Positions 19,755 to 31,412 are shown, counted from the first letter of the stretch. The stretch: 64,000 nt of DNA from Pteria penguin (GCA_035048485.1 CM068585.1:59027618-59091617), one strand, 5' to 3'. The notes: a model not told the origin generated them from the letters alone. Program-made: numbers and translations.

Positions 19755-20968
19755 ATGATGGATGAAATAGCGAGAGAAAAACACAGACTGAAGAAAGTTC
19801 AAATAGATCTAGAGATCACTGGTAAGTGTTGTAAATCTCTTTCTAGTTCATTCCTTTTTTGTTTTTTTTTTTTTTGTTCAATATTTTTTTTTTTTTTTGT
19901 TTTGGAAACTGAAATCCATCCTAACAAAAACTGATATCAGCAACTAATTGATGACTTTGTTCGTCGTCTCTCGAGCAGTCTGTGACTTCCGTTTTAACTA
20001 TCTTCACAGAAATTTATATTGTAATTCGCCGCATAACATAGCATAATACTTGACCCATAACCAAAGGATTATGTGGAATCCATGGCAAGAACATCTTGTT
20101 ACAGGCTAAATAGATATATAATGTATTTTGTTTGGCGTGGACACCTATATGCTCTTTATTGAATCAAGCCTTCTTGAAATCGCTAAATATCATAAATTAG
20201 TTCCTCTATAGCTGGCTTGTAAGCCTTCTGGTATATAGACGATTTTATGGGAGTGGTCGAATTAATCCACGAAAACATTTTAATTCTAGTAAAATTCCTA
20301 AAAAGCCCAACGCGTTTCAGTGTTACCCTTCACATACTTCTGCTCTTATAAACACCAATATTCCAAGAATCATCAACACAGCCAGTTGACTTGGGTTTCA
20401 TTTACGTCGTTATCATCAATTTTCAGTCCTGTGGCGGCACAGGTACAGGAAATATCCAGCCTTTTTACCATAGTGGAGAAATCCCACAATCGAACCCCGA
20501 TCGACAGCACCGATAGCCAAACGTTTAACCATTACCTCAACTAAAGTCTACTCGTACTATCGGCATGTGAATGATAAATAAAACTTGGATTCAGAATAAT
20601 TATTATAGCATAATGAAGTTCATTTCAAGATCAAAGGAAATTTTATACAAGTATGACGTAAGATCTCTATCTTTAAATCAAATTTCTTTTTATAGATTTT
20701 TATAGATCAAAGATCACCACTCTTGATCATATCACACTTTATATGCATATGTCAAAATCAATTTGATTTGAGAACATGACACACCGGAAATCATCCGTTG
20801 ACCAATCAGATACGAGTTTATTTACCTACAGTGATGACGTCACTCCTGAGAGTCGTTGCTCCGGGAATGATGGGGGTGATTAGCCTGGGAGAAGCGATGC
20901 TGATGGTACATTATCAGCAGAAGTATGTATCCCTGCTGACAGTAAAGCGAAACACATCTCTGGCCTAA
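19755..20968 (+). CDS. Possible small two-exon protein, 67 residues, function unknown
   Basis: Exon 19755-19821 opens ATG ATG GAT and ends ACT G before a strong donor, GTAAGT. Exon 20832-20968 follows a CCTACAG acceptor. Joining G with TG keeps the frame to a TAA at 20966. The product starts MMDEIAREKHRLKKVQIDLE, a charged, probably helical segment. It then has LLRVVAPGMMGVISLGEAML, hydrophobic enough for a membrane or buried helix, and ends YVSLLTVKRNTSLA. An in-frame stop lies upstream (about 19675) with no other ATG between, and TATATATAC lies about 45 bases before the ATG. I do not recognise the family. It could instead be part of a longer gene, or chance. The intron between holds a poly-T tract and a SINE-like fragment. 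Confidence 0.4.
20425..20542 (-). mobile_element. Possible old SINE B fragment
   Basis: On the minus strand, GAGGTAATGGTTAAACGTTT then GATCGGGGTTCGATTGTGG resemble the A and B boxes of a tRNA-like head. The rest is too diverged to align by eye. Confidence 0.4.
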
Positions 20969-21096
20969 TCATTGTTATGTTGCAGCGAGGAGAGCGCTTT
21001 GGTTATGAAATGTTTATACCACATAACACTGGTACTTTAGATTCTGTTTGTGAACATATAGTTCTATAACACTTCTGAAAGTCATCGGTGCTTCGG

Positions 21097-21267
21097 AGGA
21101 GCAGGTTTGGTGTAGTGATTAAGCGCTTGGCTTACGGCGCAGACGATCGGGGTTCGATTCCCGAATTTCGCCACTATGTTTAAGAGGTTGGTTACCTCCT
21201 GCTTCCATGTCGTGATATAACTGAAAAATTATTGAAAGCGACGTAAAACACCAATCAACCAACCAAC
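21097..21267 (+). mobile_element. SINE family B, full-length copy with target duplication
   Basis: The head GTGTAGTGATTAAGCGCTTG and B-box GGGGTTCGATTCCCG are followed by CCACTATGTTTAAGAGGTTG, GATATAACTGAAAAA and GCGACGTAAAACACCAATCA. It is flanked by near-identical CATCGGTGCTTCGG and CATCGGTGCTTTGG. Confidence 0.92.
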
Positions 21268-21343
21268 CATCGGTGCTTTGGTTTCCAGTTTTTAGCATAT
21301 TTGATTTATGGTTTATTTTTCTGTTTTTGTTTTTGTTTTATTT

Positions 21344-21348
21344 TACTT

Positions 21349-21423
<75 letters not shown>

Positions 21424-21428
21424 TTCAT
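21344..21428. repeat. Tetranucleotide microsatellite (TTTA)n
   Basis: About 20 copies of TTTA/ATTT. It explains the Tyr/Leu/Phe/Ile-rich open frames across it. Confidence 0.97.
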
Positions 21429-21854
21429 TTGTGTATGTATGTGTGGGTTTTTTTTCTGTTTATAAACATTCATTATACTCGCTCAAAATTGATTATCACA
21501 TTTATTGTGCTACATCACGACAATGCAAGTCATCTCAGTAAATAAATAAATTTATGAAATAAAATGAAAATATCATATGTACTCTTATTCCCTTCTCAGG
21601 ACGGAGCTCCACTCACAGAAGCATGCTTGACGTCATATACACAATACCTACAATAACAAAACGAAAATAGAGCACCGAAATAGAAAGTATAGCACATTTA
21701 AAAATAGAATTAACAGGTGAAAACTGAATGTATACATGAAATGAATAGATAAAACAAAAATAAATAAATAAATGAAATAAGTAAACAAATAGATAATTAA
21801 ATACAAAATAAATAAATAGAATAGAATGGCGCCAGAAAGCATAGATTTTCCCCA

Positions 21855-22950
21855 GTCTGGAGGTTCACGAGCGCATCTGAAACCAATAGGCTCTCCCAGG
21901 ATATGAGGTTCATAAGCGCATCTGAAACCAATAGGCTCTCCTAGGACATGAGGTTCATAAACGCATCTGAAACCAATAGGCTCTCCTAGGACATCAGGTT
22001 CATAAGCGCATCTGAAACCAATAGACTCTCCCAGAAGGTTCACAAGCGCATCTGAAACCAATAGGCTCTCCCAGGACATGAGGTTCACAAGCCCATCTGA
22101 AACCAATAGGCTCTCCCAGGGCATGAGGTTCACAAGCGCATCTGAAACCAATAGGCTCTCCCAGGATGTTCACAAGCGCATCTGAATCCAATAGACTCTC
22201 CCAGGACATGAGGTTCACAAGCGCATCTGAAACCAATAGGCTCTCCCAGGAGGTTCACAAGCGCATCTTAAACCAATAGGCTCTCCCAGGAGGTTCACAA
22301 GCGCATCTGAAACCAATAGGCTCTCCCAGGAGGTTCACAAGCGCATCTGAAACCAATACACTCTCCCAGGACATGAGGTTCACAAGCGCATCTGAAACCA
22401 ATAGGCTCTCCCAGGAGGTTCACAAGCGCATCTGAAACCAATAGGCTCTCCCAGGACATGAGGTTCATAAGCGCATCTTGAACCAATAGACTCTCCCAGG
22501 ACATGAGGTTCATAAGCGCATCTGAAACCAATAGACTCTCCCAGGACATGAGGTTCACAAGCGCATCTGAAACCAATAGGCTCTCCCAGGAGGTTCACAA
22601 GCGCATCTGAAACCAATAGACTCTCCCAGGACATGAGGTTCACAAGCGCATCTGAAACCAATAGACTCTCCCAGGACATGAGGTTCACAAGCGCATCTGA
22701 AACCAATAGGCTCTCCCAGGACATGAGGTTCACAAGCGCATCTGAAACCAATAGGCTCTCCCAGGACATAAGGTTCATTAACGCATCTGAAACCAATAGG
22801 CTCTCCCAGGACATAAGGTTCATTAACGCATCTGAAACCAATAGGCTCTCCCAGGACATGAGGTTCATTAACGCATCTGAAACCAATAGGCTCTCCCAGG
22901 ACATGAGGTTCACAAGCGCATCTGAAACCAATAGGCTCTTTCACTGGGAG
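21855..22950. repeat. 45/40-bp minisatellite, about 26 copies
   Basis: The unit is AGGTTCACAAGCGCATCTGA then AACCAATAGGCTCTCCCAGG, with or without ACATG. The 5-base difference gives 45- and 40-base units. Mixtures shift reading frames, producing several antisense open frames up to 183 codons. They are not judged to be genes. Confidence 0.95.
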
Positions 22951-23019
22951 GTTAACAAGGGCGCTAGGTACCATTGATTCCTCATGGTCTGCTTTATGCT
23001 ATACAACAGACCCATCTGC

Positions 23020-23345
23020 AGCAGCGAGGGTCTACAGTGACCTCGTCTACAGTGACCTCGTCTCGTCTACCGTGACCTCGTCTACCATGGCCTCGTCTAC
23101 CGTGCCCTCGTCTACCGTGACCTCGTCTACCGTGGCCTCATTTACCGTGCCCTCGTCCACCGTGACCTTGTCCACCGTGGCATCGTCTACCGTGGCCTAG
23201 TTTACCGTGCCCTCGTCTACCGTGACCTCGTCCACCATGGCCTGGTCTACCGTGCCCTCGTCCACCGTGACCTCGTCTACCGTAACCTCGACCACCGTGA
23301 CCTCGGTTTCTACTGTCTCATCCGAAAAACAGGACATCGACAAGA
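23020..23345. repeat. About 15/30-bp minisatellite grading into a SINE A fragment
   Basis: Units are CCTCGTCTACCGTGAC and variants (GTGG, GTGCC). The array ends CCGTGACCTCGGTTTCTACT followed by GTCTCATCCGAAAAACAGGA, which is the internal part of SINE A (minus orientation). The unit equals the SINE segment around CCTACCGTGACACGGGACCTCG. Confidence 0.88.
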
Positions 23346-23369
23346 CACGGTTCAACCACTGGTACCAAG

Positions 23370-24500
23370 GTGCAGCTGGATTGTCGGATCCACTGGTATC
23401 CATGTATAGCTGGGTAGACCGTTCCAGTGGTACCTATGAACAGCTTGGTAGACGGCTTCACTGGTACTCATGTACAGATGGGTAGGCAGTCGCCACTGGT
23501 ACCCATATAGAGATGGGTAGGCGGCTCCACTGGTACCCATGTACAACTCAGTAGGTGCCTCCACTGGTAACCGTGTACAGCTGAGTAGACGGCTCCACTG
23601 GTACCCATGTATAGCTGGGAAGGCGGCTCTACTGGTATCAATGTACAGCTGTGTAGACGGCTCCACTGATACCAATGTACAACTGTGTAGGTGGCTCAAC
23701 TGGTACCCATGTACAGCTGGGTAGATGGCACCACTGATCCCCATGTGTAGCTGGGTAGGCGGCTCCACTGGTACCCATGTATAGTTGGGTAGGCGGCTTC
23801 ACTGGTACCGATGTACAGCTGGCTAGGCGGCTCCACTGGTACCCATGTACAGCTGGTTATGCGACTCCACTGGTATCCATGTATAGCTAGGTAGGCGGCT
23901 TCACTGGTACCCATTAACAGCTGGGTAGGCGGTTCCTCTGGCACCCATGTACAACTGGGTGGACGGCTTCACTGGTACCCATGTACATCTGGGTAGGCGG
24001 CTCCTCTGACACACATGTACAGCTGGGTAGGCGGCTCCCCTGGTACCCATGTACAACTGTGTAGGCGGCTCAACTGGTACCCATATATAACTGTGTAGGT
24101 GGATCTATTGGTACCCATGTACAGCTGGGTAGATGGCGCCACTGATACCCATGTACAAATGTGTAGGCGGCTTCACTGGCACCCATGTACAGCTGGATAG
24201 GCGGCTCCACTGGTACCCATGTACAACTGTGTAGGCGGCTTCACTGGTACCCATGTACAACTGTGTAGGCGGCTCCACTGGTACCTATGTACAGCTGAGT
24301 AGACGGCTCCAATGGTACCCATGTATAGCTAGATAGGCGGTTCACTGGTACCCTTGTACAACTGTGTAGGCGGCTCCACTGGTACCTATGTACAGCTGGG
24401 TAGGCGGCTCCACTGGTACCCCTGTACAGCTGGGTAGGCGGCGCCACTGGTACCCTTGTACTGCTGGGTAGGCGGCTGCATTAGTACCTATATACAGCTG
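23370..24500. repeat. 34-bp minisatellite, about 33 copies
   Basis: The unit is GTAGGCGGCTCCACTGGTAC followed by CCATGTACAGCTGG. Three units make 34 codons, so one cyclic peptide appears in all frames of the minus strand. No sign of a gene. Confidence 0.95.
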
Positions 24501-26411
24501 CGTATATTAAGATGTGGATAATGTGCTCTATCTCAGCAAGGAGAGGATGCGGAGTTCACATTGAGGCGGCAGACTTTTGCTTGGATTCTCCTAGGCCGTA
24601 TCGGCCGCGGGTGATTCAGCTTTTGGAGTCAGTGGGAAAGGGAGCGAAGTCCGGCGAGCCTTCTGGGGAAGCCCCTCAAAAAGCTCCTGCTATTTGACGG
24701 TTTTAGGGCCTAAACGCACAAATTCACCCTCCTACATATAACTTAATACGTCAGCTAGTGAATAATCGAAGCATTTTATGATATTATCCATGTCTTATAT
24801 ATATCTTGTTATTCTGGCTGTACCAAGAGTGGATTTTGACATACAGCTCAGGCAGATCTGATTTTCGAATAGATCTAACGGGTGCATTGCGAAAGCCCAC
24901 ATCATCTCTTGCTTTCTCACGTGTACGTTGCTTCTGGGGACAGCAGTACTGAAGTATCTATAGACGGAGATTTTTGAGAAAAAAAATATTGCGACACGGG
25001 ATATATTTTCAGTCGGAAAAGGGGCGGAGTTGAGGGGTTGTGATAAATGGCCTAAACTTGGCTAAAATGACCAGGCTCCGACACCATAAACTGAGAATAT
25101 ACTTCGGTCAAAATTTCATATTTTTCTGTTCATCAATGAATTGATAAATGGGATTTGAATTTTACTTAGTTTTATTCTATTGATAAATAGAGTTAAATCA
25201 CTCTACATGACAATTTATTTGAACGTTTGACAATGGAATAAATTAAAATGAAATAGTTGACGTAATTATATTCTCAGTATATGGCGCGGACACAGGAGAA
25301 GTCTAGAGGATGTACGATTATTGGATTTATACTAGTCTGTTAAGTAAACAGTTACAGATGATAGTCTCCCCCCCCCCTCCCCCCTCTCTCTCTCTCTCTC
25401 TCGTTTTAGGGAGGCGGTTGGGCAAACGTCATTACCTTGATCACGATCACCAGATTGCAAATTTTTTCAAATTGGGATATCATGAAATTCTACCCCATAG
25501 TTCAGTCTAATTTTAATACATTACTCACTGACCCATGCGATGAGGAATGCGTATAACAGGATACTGAATATATAGAACATGCTTTTACATAACTCGTAAC
25601 TTAACATGCACATCTGAGACTGTTAATAGGTCTCTATATGGTGGGTTTGGGTAGATGGATACGAGAATTTTATGCTCACCTTGACCTAACCATGCACTCA
25701 ATCTTGAACTATGTCCATAAGTAATGTGTTCTGCAGAACATAAAAGGAGCTTAATTAAGTAAAGTGTGCGTCACACCTCTATATTTAGCGAAATACTCAG
25801 AGAAAGATGTTTCATATGATCTTTCAGACATCACTGATTGCTGGGTACTCGGGTACCCGACAACGCACCTGTTGGCATACTTTTTCGTTATTACATCTTA
25901 AATGGACATTATATACAAAGATATAAGTTGATAAGCTAGTGAGTTTACAATGAATATAGCGCTTTCTTAAATGGATGACCATAGGCTCAAATGATCACAT
26001 CTGTAAGTTCGAAAGTTCGAAAACTAGGACGCAACTTGTTAATGTAAGTGCATAGTTGATAGATGTAGGAACGGGATGAATTGGTAAGGTCCTTGGAACC
26101 CTCCCCCCTTATTTCTTTTCTTTTTTATTTATTTTATTCATTCATTTATTTATTTATTTATTTATTTATTGCCTTTATGATGATGATATTCAACCGAAAA
26201 ATATTCCCTCAAATTTGGAAATAACATAGAAATGATAGTAAATAATTGTAAAAGACTGTCTGTATAAAACTGTCTGTACTATGACACTTGTTAAAGTTTT
26301 GGGTCTTTTTTAATTTTGTTTTTAATTAGTGCCCGTATATGGTGACGTCATCATGGATGATCTGCACTGAAGTTTAGACCATCAGATCCATCAGCAGCAT
26401 TGATTGAGAAA
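24501..26411. other. Region with no recognised gene
   Basis: A GC-richer stretch at 24512-24697 has an open frame of 61 codons (starting MWIMCSISARRG), but no splice signals or family are recognised. Pyrimidine runs lie at 25366-25402, and a (TTTA)n run at about 26145-26170. Confidence 0.4.
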
Positions 26412-26700
26412 TCTTTTACGTGCCATGTTTACCGAGGGGAAGGCTTGGTATAGTGGTTAAGCGCTAGGATTGCGCAAAGATGATCCGAGTTCGATTCCAT
26501 GGTTACGCCACTATGTTTAAGATGTTGGTTACCTCCTGCTTCCATGTCGCGATATAACTGAAAAAAGATTGTTAAGGACGACGTAAAACAATCAACCATG
26601 TCTACCGTGTCTACCGATTTTCACGGTTTCATCCGAAAGACGAGAACTCATTGAGCTCCTGGCGGGACTCGAACCCACAAGCTTTCGGTCTTTAAACATA
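26405..26700. mobile_element. Nested SINEs: a family B copy inserted into a family A copy
   Basis: The outer family A copy is on the minus strand. ATCTTTTACGTGCCATGTTT lies before the break and CATGTCTACCGTGTCTACCG, TTTCATCCGAAAGACGAGAA and GGCGGGACTCGAACCCACAA after it. The inner copy, family B on the plus strand, spans about 26438-26597 (GCTTGGTATAGTGGTTAAGC to GACGTAAAACAATCAACC). CATGTTTACCG and CATGTCTACCG flank it as a target duplication. Confidence 0.82.
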
Positions 26701-26826
26701 CAAATATTACCACCATCCCTCTAGACCCTTCCTCACCCCCATCTCCACCCCTACACACACTTTCGATCTGCTTCCGGTGCCACTGTAGTGATACTGAGTC
26801 CATGATAATTGTAGTCAAATAGGAAA

Positions 26827-27018
26827 ATGCAGTTACAACCAAATACTAATTGTAACGCAATGTTCACGAAAAGCGAAAGCGTACAACAAAAGAAAACAAA
26901 CTTAGTGATGAAGCGTGGGAGCATGCCATCAGTTTGGCGCTTGTTCAGCTACGGCAGTAGCGATATGTTGTCGAAAAAAGAAATCATGAGAACAGACTTA
27001 TCTACACAACAACCCTAA
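26827..27018 (+). CDS. Unassigned open frame of 63 codons, doubtful
   Basis: ATG to stop, Ser/Lys/Gln-rich (MQLQPNTNCNAMFTK at the start, SVWRLFSYGSSDMLSKK in the middle). No splice signals or family are recognised. It lies just upstream of a CpG-richer stretch with promoter-like motifs, but the motif cluster is on the wrong side for this frame. Confidence 0.15.
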   Translation: MQLQPNTNCNAMFTKSESVQQKKTNLVMKRGSMPSVWRLFSYGSSDMLSKKEIMRTDLSTQQP

Positions 27019-27139
27019 TGATGTCAGCACATCTTGTTCTGTTATTACGCGGCTAAAAGATCCACTAATAAAGTGCTCGCTTCGCAGAAAATGATAAACA
27101 CGAGCGACAACAACAAAAAGAGTTCTACGCGAAGTAACG

Positions 27140-27420
27140 CCTGAGCTTTCACTGCAGTGCGCATGCGCGTGTCAATGCTATTCTTGACGTGTAATGCATG
27201 CCAGTATTATGTAATAAGACAATCAACGCTTTATTAAAATGCTTTATAAACCGCCCCTGCACGTGACGTACAGATTCTGACAGCACGTGCTTTACTACAG
27301 GAAAACGCTAGGATAGCAACTGTCACGCGTGATGTATTAATCAGTACAACACATGTCACGCGTGGCGTATATACCGGGCAGACAGGTACCGGTGTGACGT
27401 GCAACCCGTGACAGCACGCA
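27140..27420. promoter_or_regulatory. CpG-rich stretch with NRF1-, CRE- and E-box-like motifs
   Basis: Contains GTGCGCATGCGCGTG (an NRF1-type palindrome, about 27157-27171), TGACGTG, CACGTGACGT, and GTCACGCGTG twice. CpG density is visibly above its AT-rich neighbours. No transcript can be assigned to it, so this is a motif-based guess. Confidence 0.25.
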
Positions 27421-28190
27421 GGAAATTGAAAATAAAAGTGATGCTATTTAGTCACCCAGTGGTAAAACCAGAGGGCACTATAGGTGTCCACTCCGTCTGT
27501 CTCTCCGTCTGTCTGAGACACTTTGATTTTCCGGACTTTTTAGCAACCAATTATTGACTTGAAATCTGGCATATAACTTTGTATCAATGAGTTACAGATC
27601 AAGTTCGAGTCTGGTCATGATTGATGTATTTTTGAAAGAGTTACGGCCCTTGGATGTAGTAAATATATGGAAACCGGTGTTGATATGTATTGCTTCTGCA
27701 ACACGCAATGTGGTTATTAATGAATGGAAATTGATAGAAAAGGTCAAGTAAACAAGGTCAAGGCTTTAAAACTTATATTCGCCTTATTTGTCAAGGTTAG
27801 GCCTGATTGTTGCCAAGGTTAGTCCTGATTGTTGAGTTCTCCAATTTCACTATATCAGATGCTCATATTAAATCGCTGAACATACACATCCGCAGCTACA
27901 ACCCCACCCCTTTCCCCAGCAAACACACAAAACGTAACGTTTCTGGTCTATTCTCGGCCTAAGAGGAATGCCTCCTATAAAATAAAACATACCTTTAATA
28001 TGGGATTAAATCGTCATGACAACTTTACATATACATCTAAAAAAACAAACAGTGACTTCAATATAACGATGTGTTTTGATTACTCAACAAATGCAAATGA
28101 TATTTAGAGTTGTCTTTTCCTGGACCAGGCACTACATAACAGTGCGAACTTTCTTTTTATCTGAATTGTGTTTGACATGGGAAAAAGTGA
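27421..28190. other. Possible dispersed repeat and unassigned sequence
   Basis: CCGTCTGTCTCTCCGTCTGT followed by GAGTTACGGCCCTTGG resembles a repeat common in bivalve genomes, recognised only by general appearance. A CCGTCGTCTGTCCGTTTGTC stretch at about 42077 looks related. No gene is seen. Confidence 0.35.
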
Positions 28191-28194
28191 AATG

Positions 28195-29725
28195 TCGTAC
28201 GGAGTACAATGCTGTGTTCTGTTATACGTGTGGGGTACAGTGCTGTGTTCTGCCATACGTGTGGGGGTACAATGCTGTGTTATGCCATACGCGTGGGGTA
28301 CAATGCTGTTTTATTCCATACATGCGGGGTATACAATGCTATGTTATGTTATACGTAAGAGGTTACAATGCTATCTTATGTTATACGTGTGGGTTGATTG
28401 GTTGGTGTTTTACGTCGCTTTCAACAATTTTTCCGTTATTGCGACATGGAAGCAGGAGGCAACCAACCTCTTAAACGTAGTGGCTCACTCCGGGAATAGA
28501 ACCCGGATCGTCGCAAGCAAATCGCTTAACGAATACACCAAGCCTGCATCCATAAGTGTGGGGATACAATGCTCTGTTATACCGTATGTGTGGGGGTACA
28601 ATGATGTGTTATACCATACGTGTGGGGTACAATGCTGCGTTATGCCATACGTGTGGGTGTATAATGCCGTCGTAAGTCATACGCGTAGAATACAATGCTT
28701 TGTTATGCCATACATGCGAGGGACAATGCTGTGTTATGTTATACGTGTGGGGTGCAGTGCTATGTTATGCTATACGTTTGGAGGTACCAAAGTGTGGTAT
28801 AAAATGCTGTGTTACGTTGTACGTGTGGCGTTACAATGTTGTGTTGTGCCATACGTGTGGGGTACAATGCTGTGTTACGCCATACGGGGGTGTTCAATGC
28901 TGTGTTATGCCATACGTGTGGGGAACAGTGCTGTATTATGCCATACATGTGGGGGTACAATGCTGCGTTATGCCATACATGTGGGGTACAATGCTGTGTT
29001 ACTTCATACATGCGGGGTACAATGCTGTGTTATGTCATACGTGTGGGGTGCAGTGCTATGTTATGCAATACCAAAGTGTAGGATAAAATGCTGTGTTACG
29101 CCGTACGTGTGGGGTTACACTATTGTGTTGTGCCATACGTGTGGGGTACAGTGCTGTGTTATGCCATACGACAGGGGGTACAATGATGTGTTATGTCATA
29201 CCTGTAGGATACAATGCTGTGTTATGCCATACGTGTGGAGGTACCATAAGTGGGGAGTACAATGCTGCGTTATGCCATATGTGTGGAGGAACAATGATGT
29301 GTTATGCCATACATGTGGGGTACAGTGCTGTATTATGCCATACGTGTGGGGGTACAATGATGTGTTATGTCATACGTGTGGGGTACAATGATGTGGTATG
29401 TCATACGTGTGGGGTACAGTACTGTGTTATTTCATACATGCGGGGTACAATGCCGTGTTATATCATACCTGTGGGGTACAATGCTGTGTTATGCCATACG
29501 TGGGGAGATACCATAAGTGTTATGCCATACTTTTTGACGTTACAATACTGCGTTATGCCATACGTGTGGGGTTACAATGCTGTGTTATCCCATACGTGTA
29601 GGGGTGCAATGATGTGCCATGTGTGGGGTAGAATGCTGTTATGCCATACGTGTGGGGTACAATGTTGTATTATGCCATACGTGTGGGGTACAATGCTGTG
29701 TAATGCCATACGTGTGGGGTACAAT
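28195..29725. repeat. 31-bp minisatellite, about 43 copies
   Basis: The unit is TGTGTTATGCCATACGTGTG followed by GGGTACAATGC. No forward frame has a stop in the consensus, so all three frames read one 31-residue Cys-rich cyclic peptide, and one open frame runs 407 codons. It is interrupted by a SINE B copy. Variants, indels and the SINE argue against coding. Confidence 0.94.
28393..28555 (-). mobile_element. SINE family B copy inserted in the 31-bp array
   Basis: Plus-strand order TTGATTGGTTGGTGTTTTAC, GAAGCAGGAGGCAACCAACC, then AGAACCCGGATCGTCGC is the reverse of family B. The flanks ATACGTGTGGG and ATAAGTGTGGG may be a target duplication made of array sequence. Confidence 0.85.
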
Positions 29726-30162
29726 ACCAGATCATCTCCGTTCTGTCGCTTTGATTTTGTAACTGGTTTGACAGAGTGAACATCCGGGAACGTACATGTA
29801 TGGCAATATCTGGTACGAAGTGTTGTATGTCCCCGGATATCATAATGTATAATTTTATGAGATGACCTTGCTATACCTAACATACCGTCGTCTTATTACC
29901 TGTGTATAAAGGAGAGAATTCCTGCTTTTGATGCTAATTGGTGTGTGGGCCATTTGTCTACAGACGATTTAATGCTATCATGGCAGACACTTTATCTATA
30001 TATGTTGTTTGGAAAAAATATGTAAAGGCAAAGTTGCCATGATAATATGTTAACACAGTCATAATTACATTCCAAGGTTTACTGTCTACATATATAAGTA
30101 TTATTTAAAAGTCCCGTAAAGGAAAGTGTGAAATGAAGGAATAACATGCACATCGAATGTTT

Positions 30163-30242
30163 ATAGTATAGTATAGTATAGTATAGTATAGTATAGTATA
30201 GTATAGTATAGTATAGTATAGTATAGTATAGTATAGTATAAT
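30163..30242. repeat. Pentanucleotide microsatellite (TATAG)n
   Basis: About 15 perfect copies. The surrounding 29730-31180 holds no gene that could be supported. Confidence 0.97.
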
Positions 30243-31187
30243 TTATTAATCAAAAGCATTACGGCTTATAGATCAGTATATACAATGCATAATTTAGTAA
30301 TATAACAATGTTAATAAAAAAAAAACCATATACATATTGTAAACACACGCATATTACAGAATATAATAATAATAATCGAAATAATATTCAGCTTAGAACT
30401 GCAAAGTCATAAATTATAAAGATTTTCTAATGGCAAAAGCTTGCCAGAGATATTTTCCCGGGTTATAAAGAAATTGAATTAGTTTAAAGACATAGGATCT
30501 TACATAAAATAAAGGTTTCAAGTATTTTAATCTAAAACTCCACACACTTTAAAATAAAATGAAACTCGTCTTTATTATCTGAATTACAAGATGGACAATT
30601 ATTATTCTACATAACGGTGTGAATTCTCACCTCCCGGTTTTAAATTTCTTCGGTATAATGCTTACAATAACGTCCGAATCTGAGTATTTCCAGTTACGCA
30701 TGCGCAAATCACAGTTTTCTCGAAACTGAATCATTAGCCAAAGACCTTCCCATACATCTGGCCGTAAGCATGACGGACTTTTGTTACATTAATACAAGAC
30801 GCTGTCTGACATCTATCAGTGTCTTCATTATGTCTGTATACCGCTTTCTTTTTATATTAAGGAGAGGTGACACGGTCATTGCAGTATTTATAAATACGTG
30901 TCATTGGACACGGAATAAATCTACAGCCGCATCCCCTCCGTGCGTGGTGTGGAAAAAAAAATATATCACAGTCAGCTAAATATAATCTGGACTGGGATAA
31001 AGGTCAAGAAAACATCATGTATGAGAGAATTATAGATTTTACTCAAGTGAAAGTAAAATCCGGTTCTGCGAAACTAACAGCCTGCTCAAAACCAGCTCCC
31101 CCTCCCCACCCTTTTCTCCTACGTCGTCAGGTAGGAAAATGAGGCTGGTTTGTTTTGTATTATCTGGCATTCATGGTCAGCGTGGTC

Positions 31188-31268
31188 AGTCATGATTCAG
31201 TCCACATTCATCCTATGGTCAGTCCACATTTTTCCTATGGTCAGTTCACATTCATCCTATGTGCATCC
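31188..31268. repeat. Short 27-bp tandem repeat, about 3 copies
   Basis: CAGTCCACATTCATCCTATGG and variants recur, just upstream of an element end. Confidence 0.75.
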
Positions 31269-31412
31269 TACATTTATGTGGGGGTGGGGGGACATGTGAG
31301 AGTCAAGTATTAACCAAAATACTATGCCATTTTAGGTGCCAAATCTGAAGTTTACTCATACTTGTGGCGAAAAAGGGGGCCGCCCCTCCCTCACTTTCTA
31401 AATCCGCCATTG
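31268..31412. mobile_element. MITE copy, CAGTGGCGGAT-type family (left end lost)
   Basis: The body GCCATTTTAGGTGCCAAATC and the end CACTTTCTAAATCCGCCATTG match the family. The left terminal repeat is not evident. Confidence 0.55.

Noticed and set aside
21855..22950. CRISPR-like regular array
   Set aside because: No unique spacers between repeats; the units are contiguous. Eukaryotic context.
22380..22977. Open frames up to 183 codons on both strands
   Set aside because: Generated by the 45/40-bp array. Frames switch with each 5-base unit difference.
23197..24447. Open frames of 60-138 codons on both strands
   Set aside because: By-products of the SINE-derived and 34-bp arrays.
28168..29391. 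407-codon Cys-rich open frame
   Set aside because: It lies in the 31-bp array, crosses an antisense SINE insertion, and equally open frames exist in the other two phases. No splice or conservation signal.
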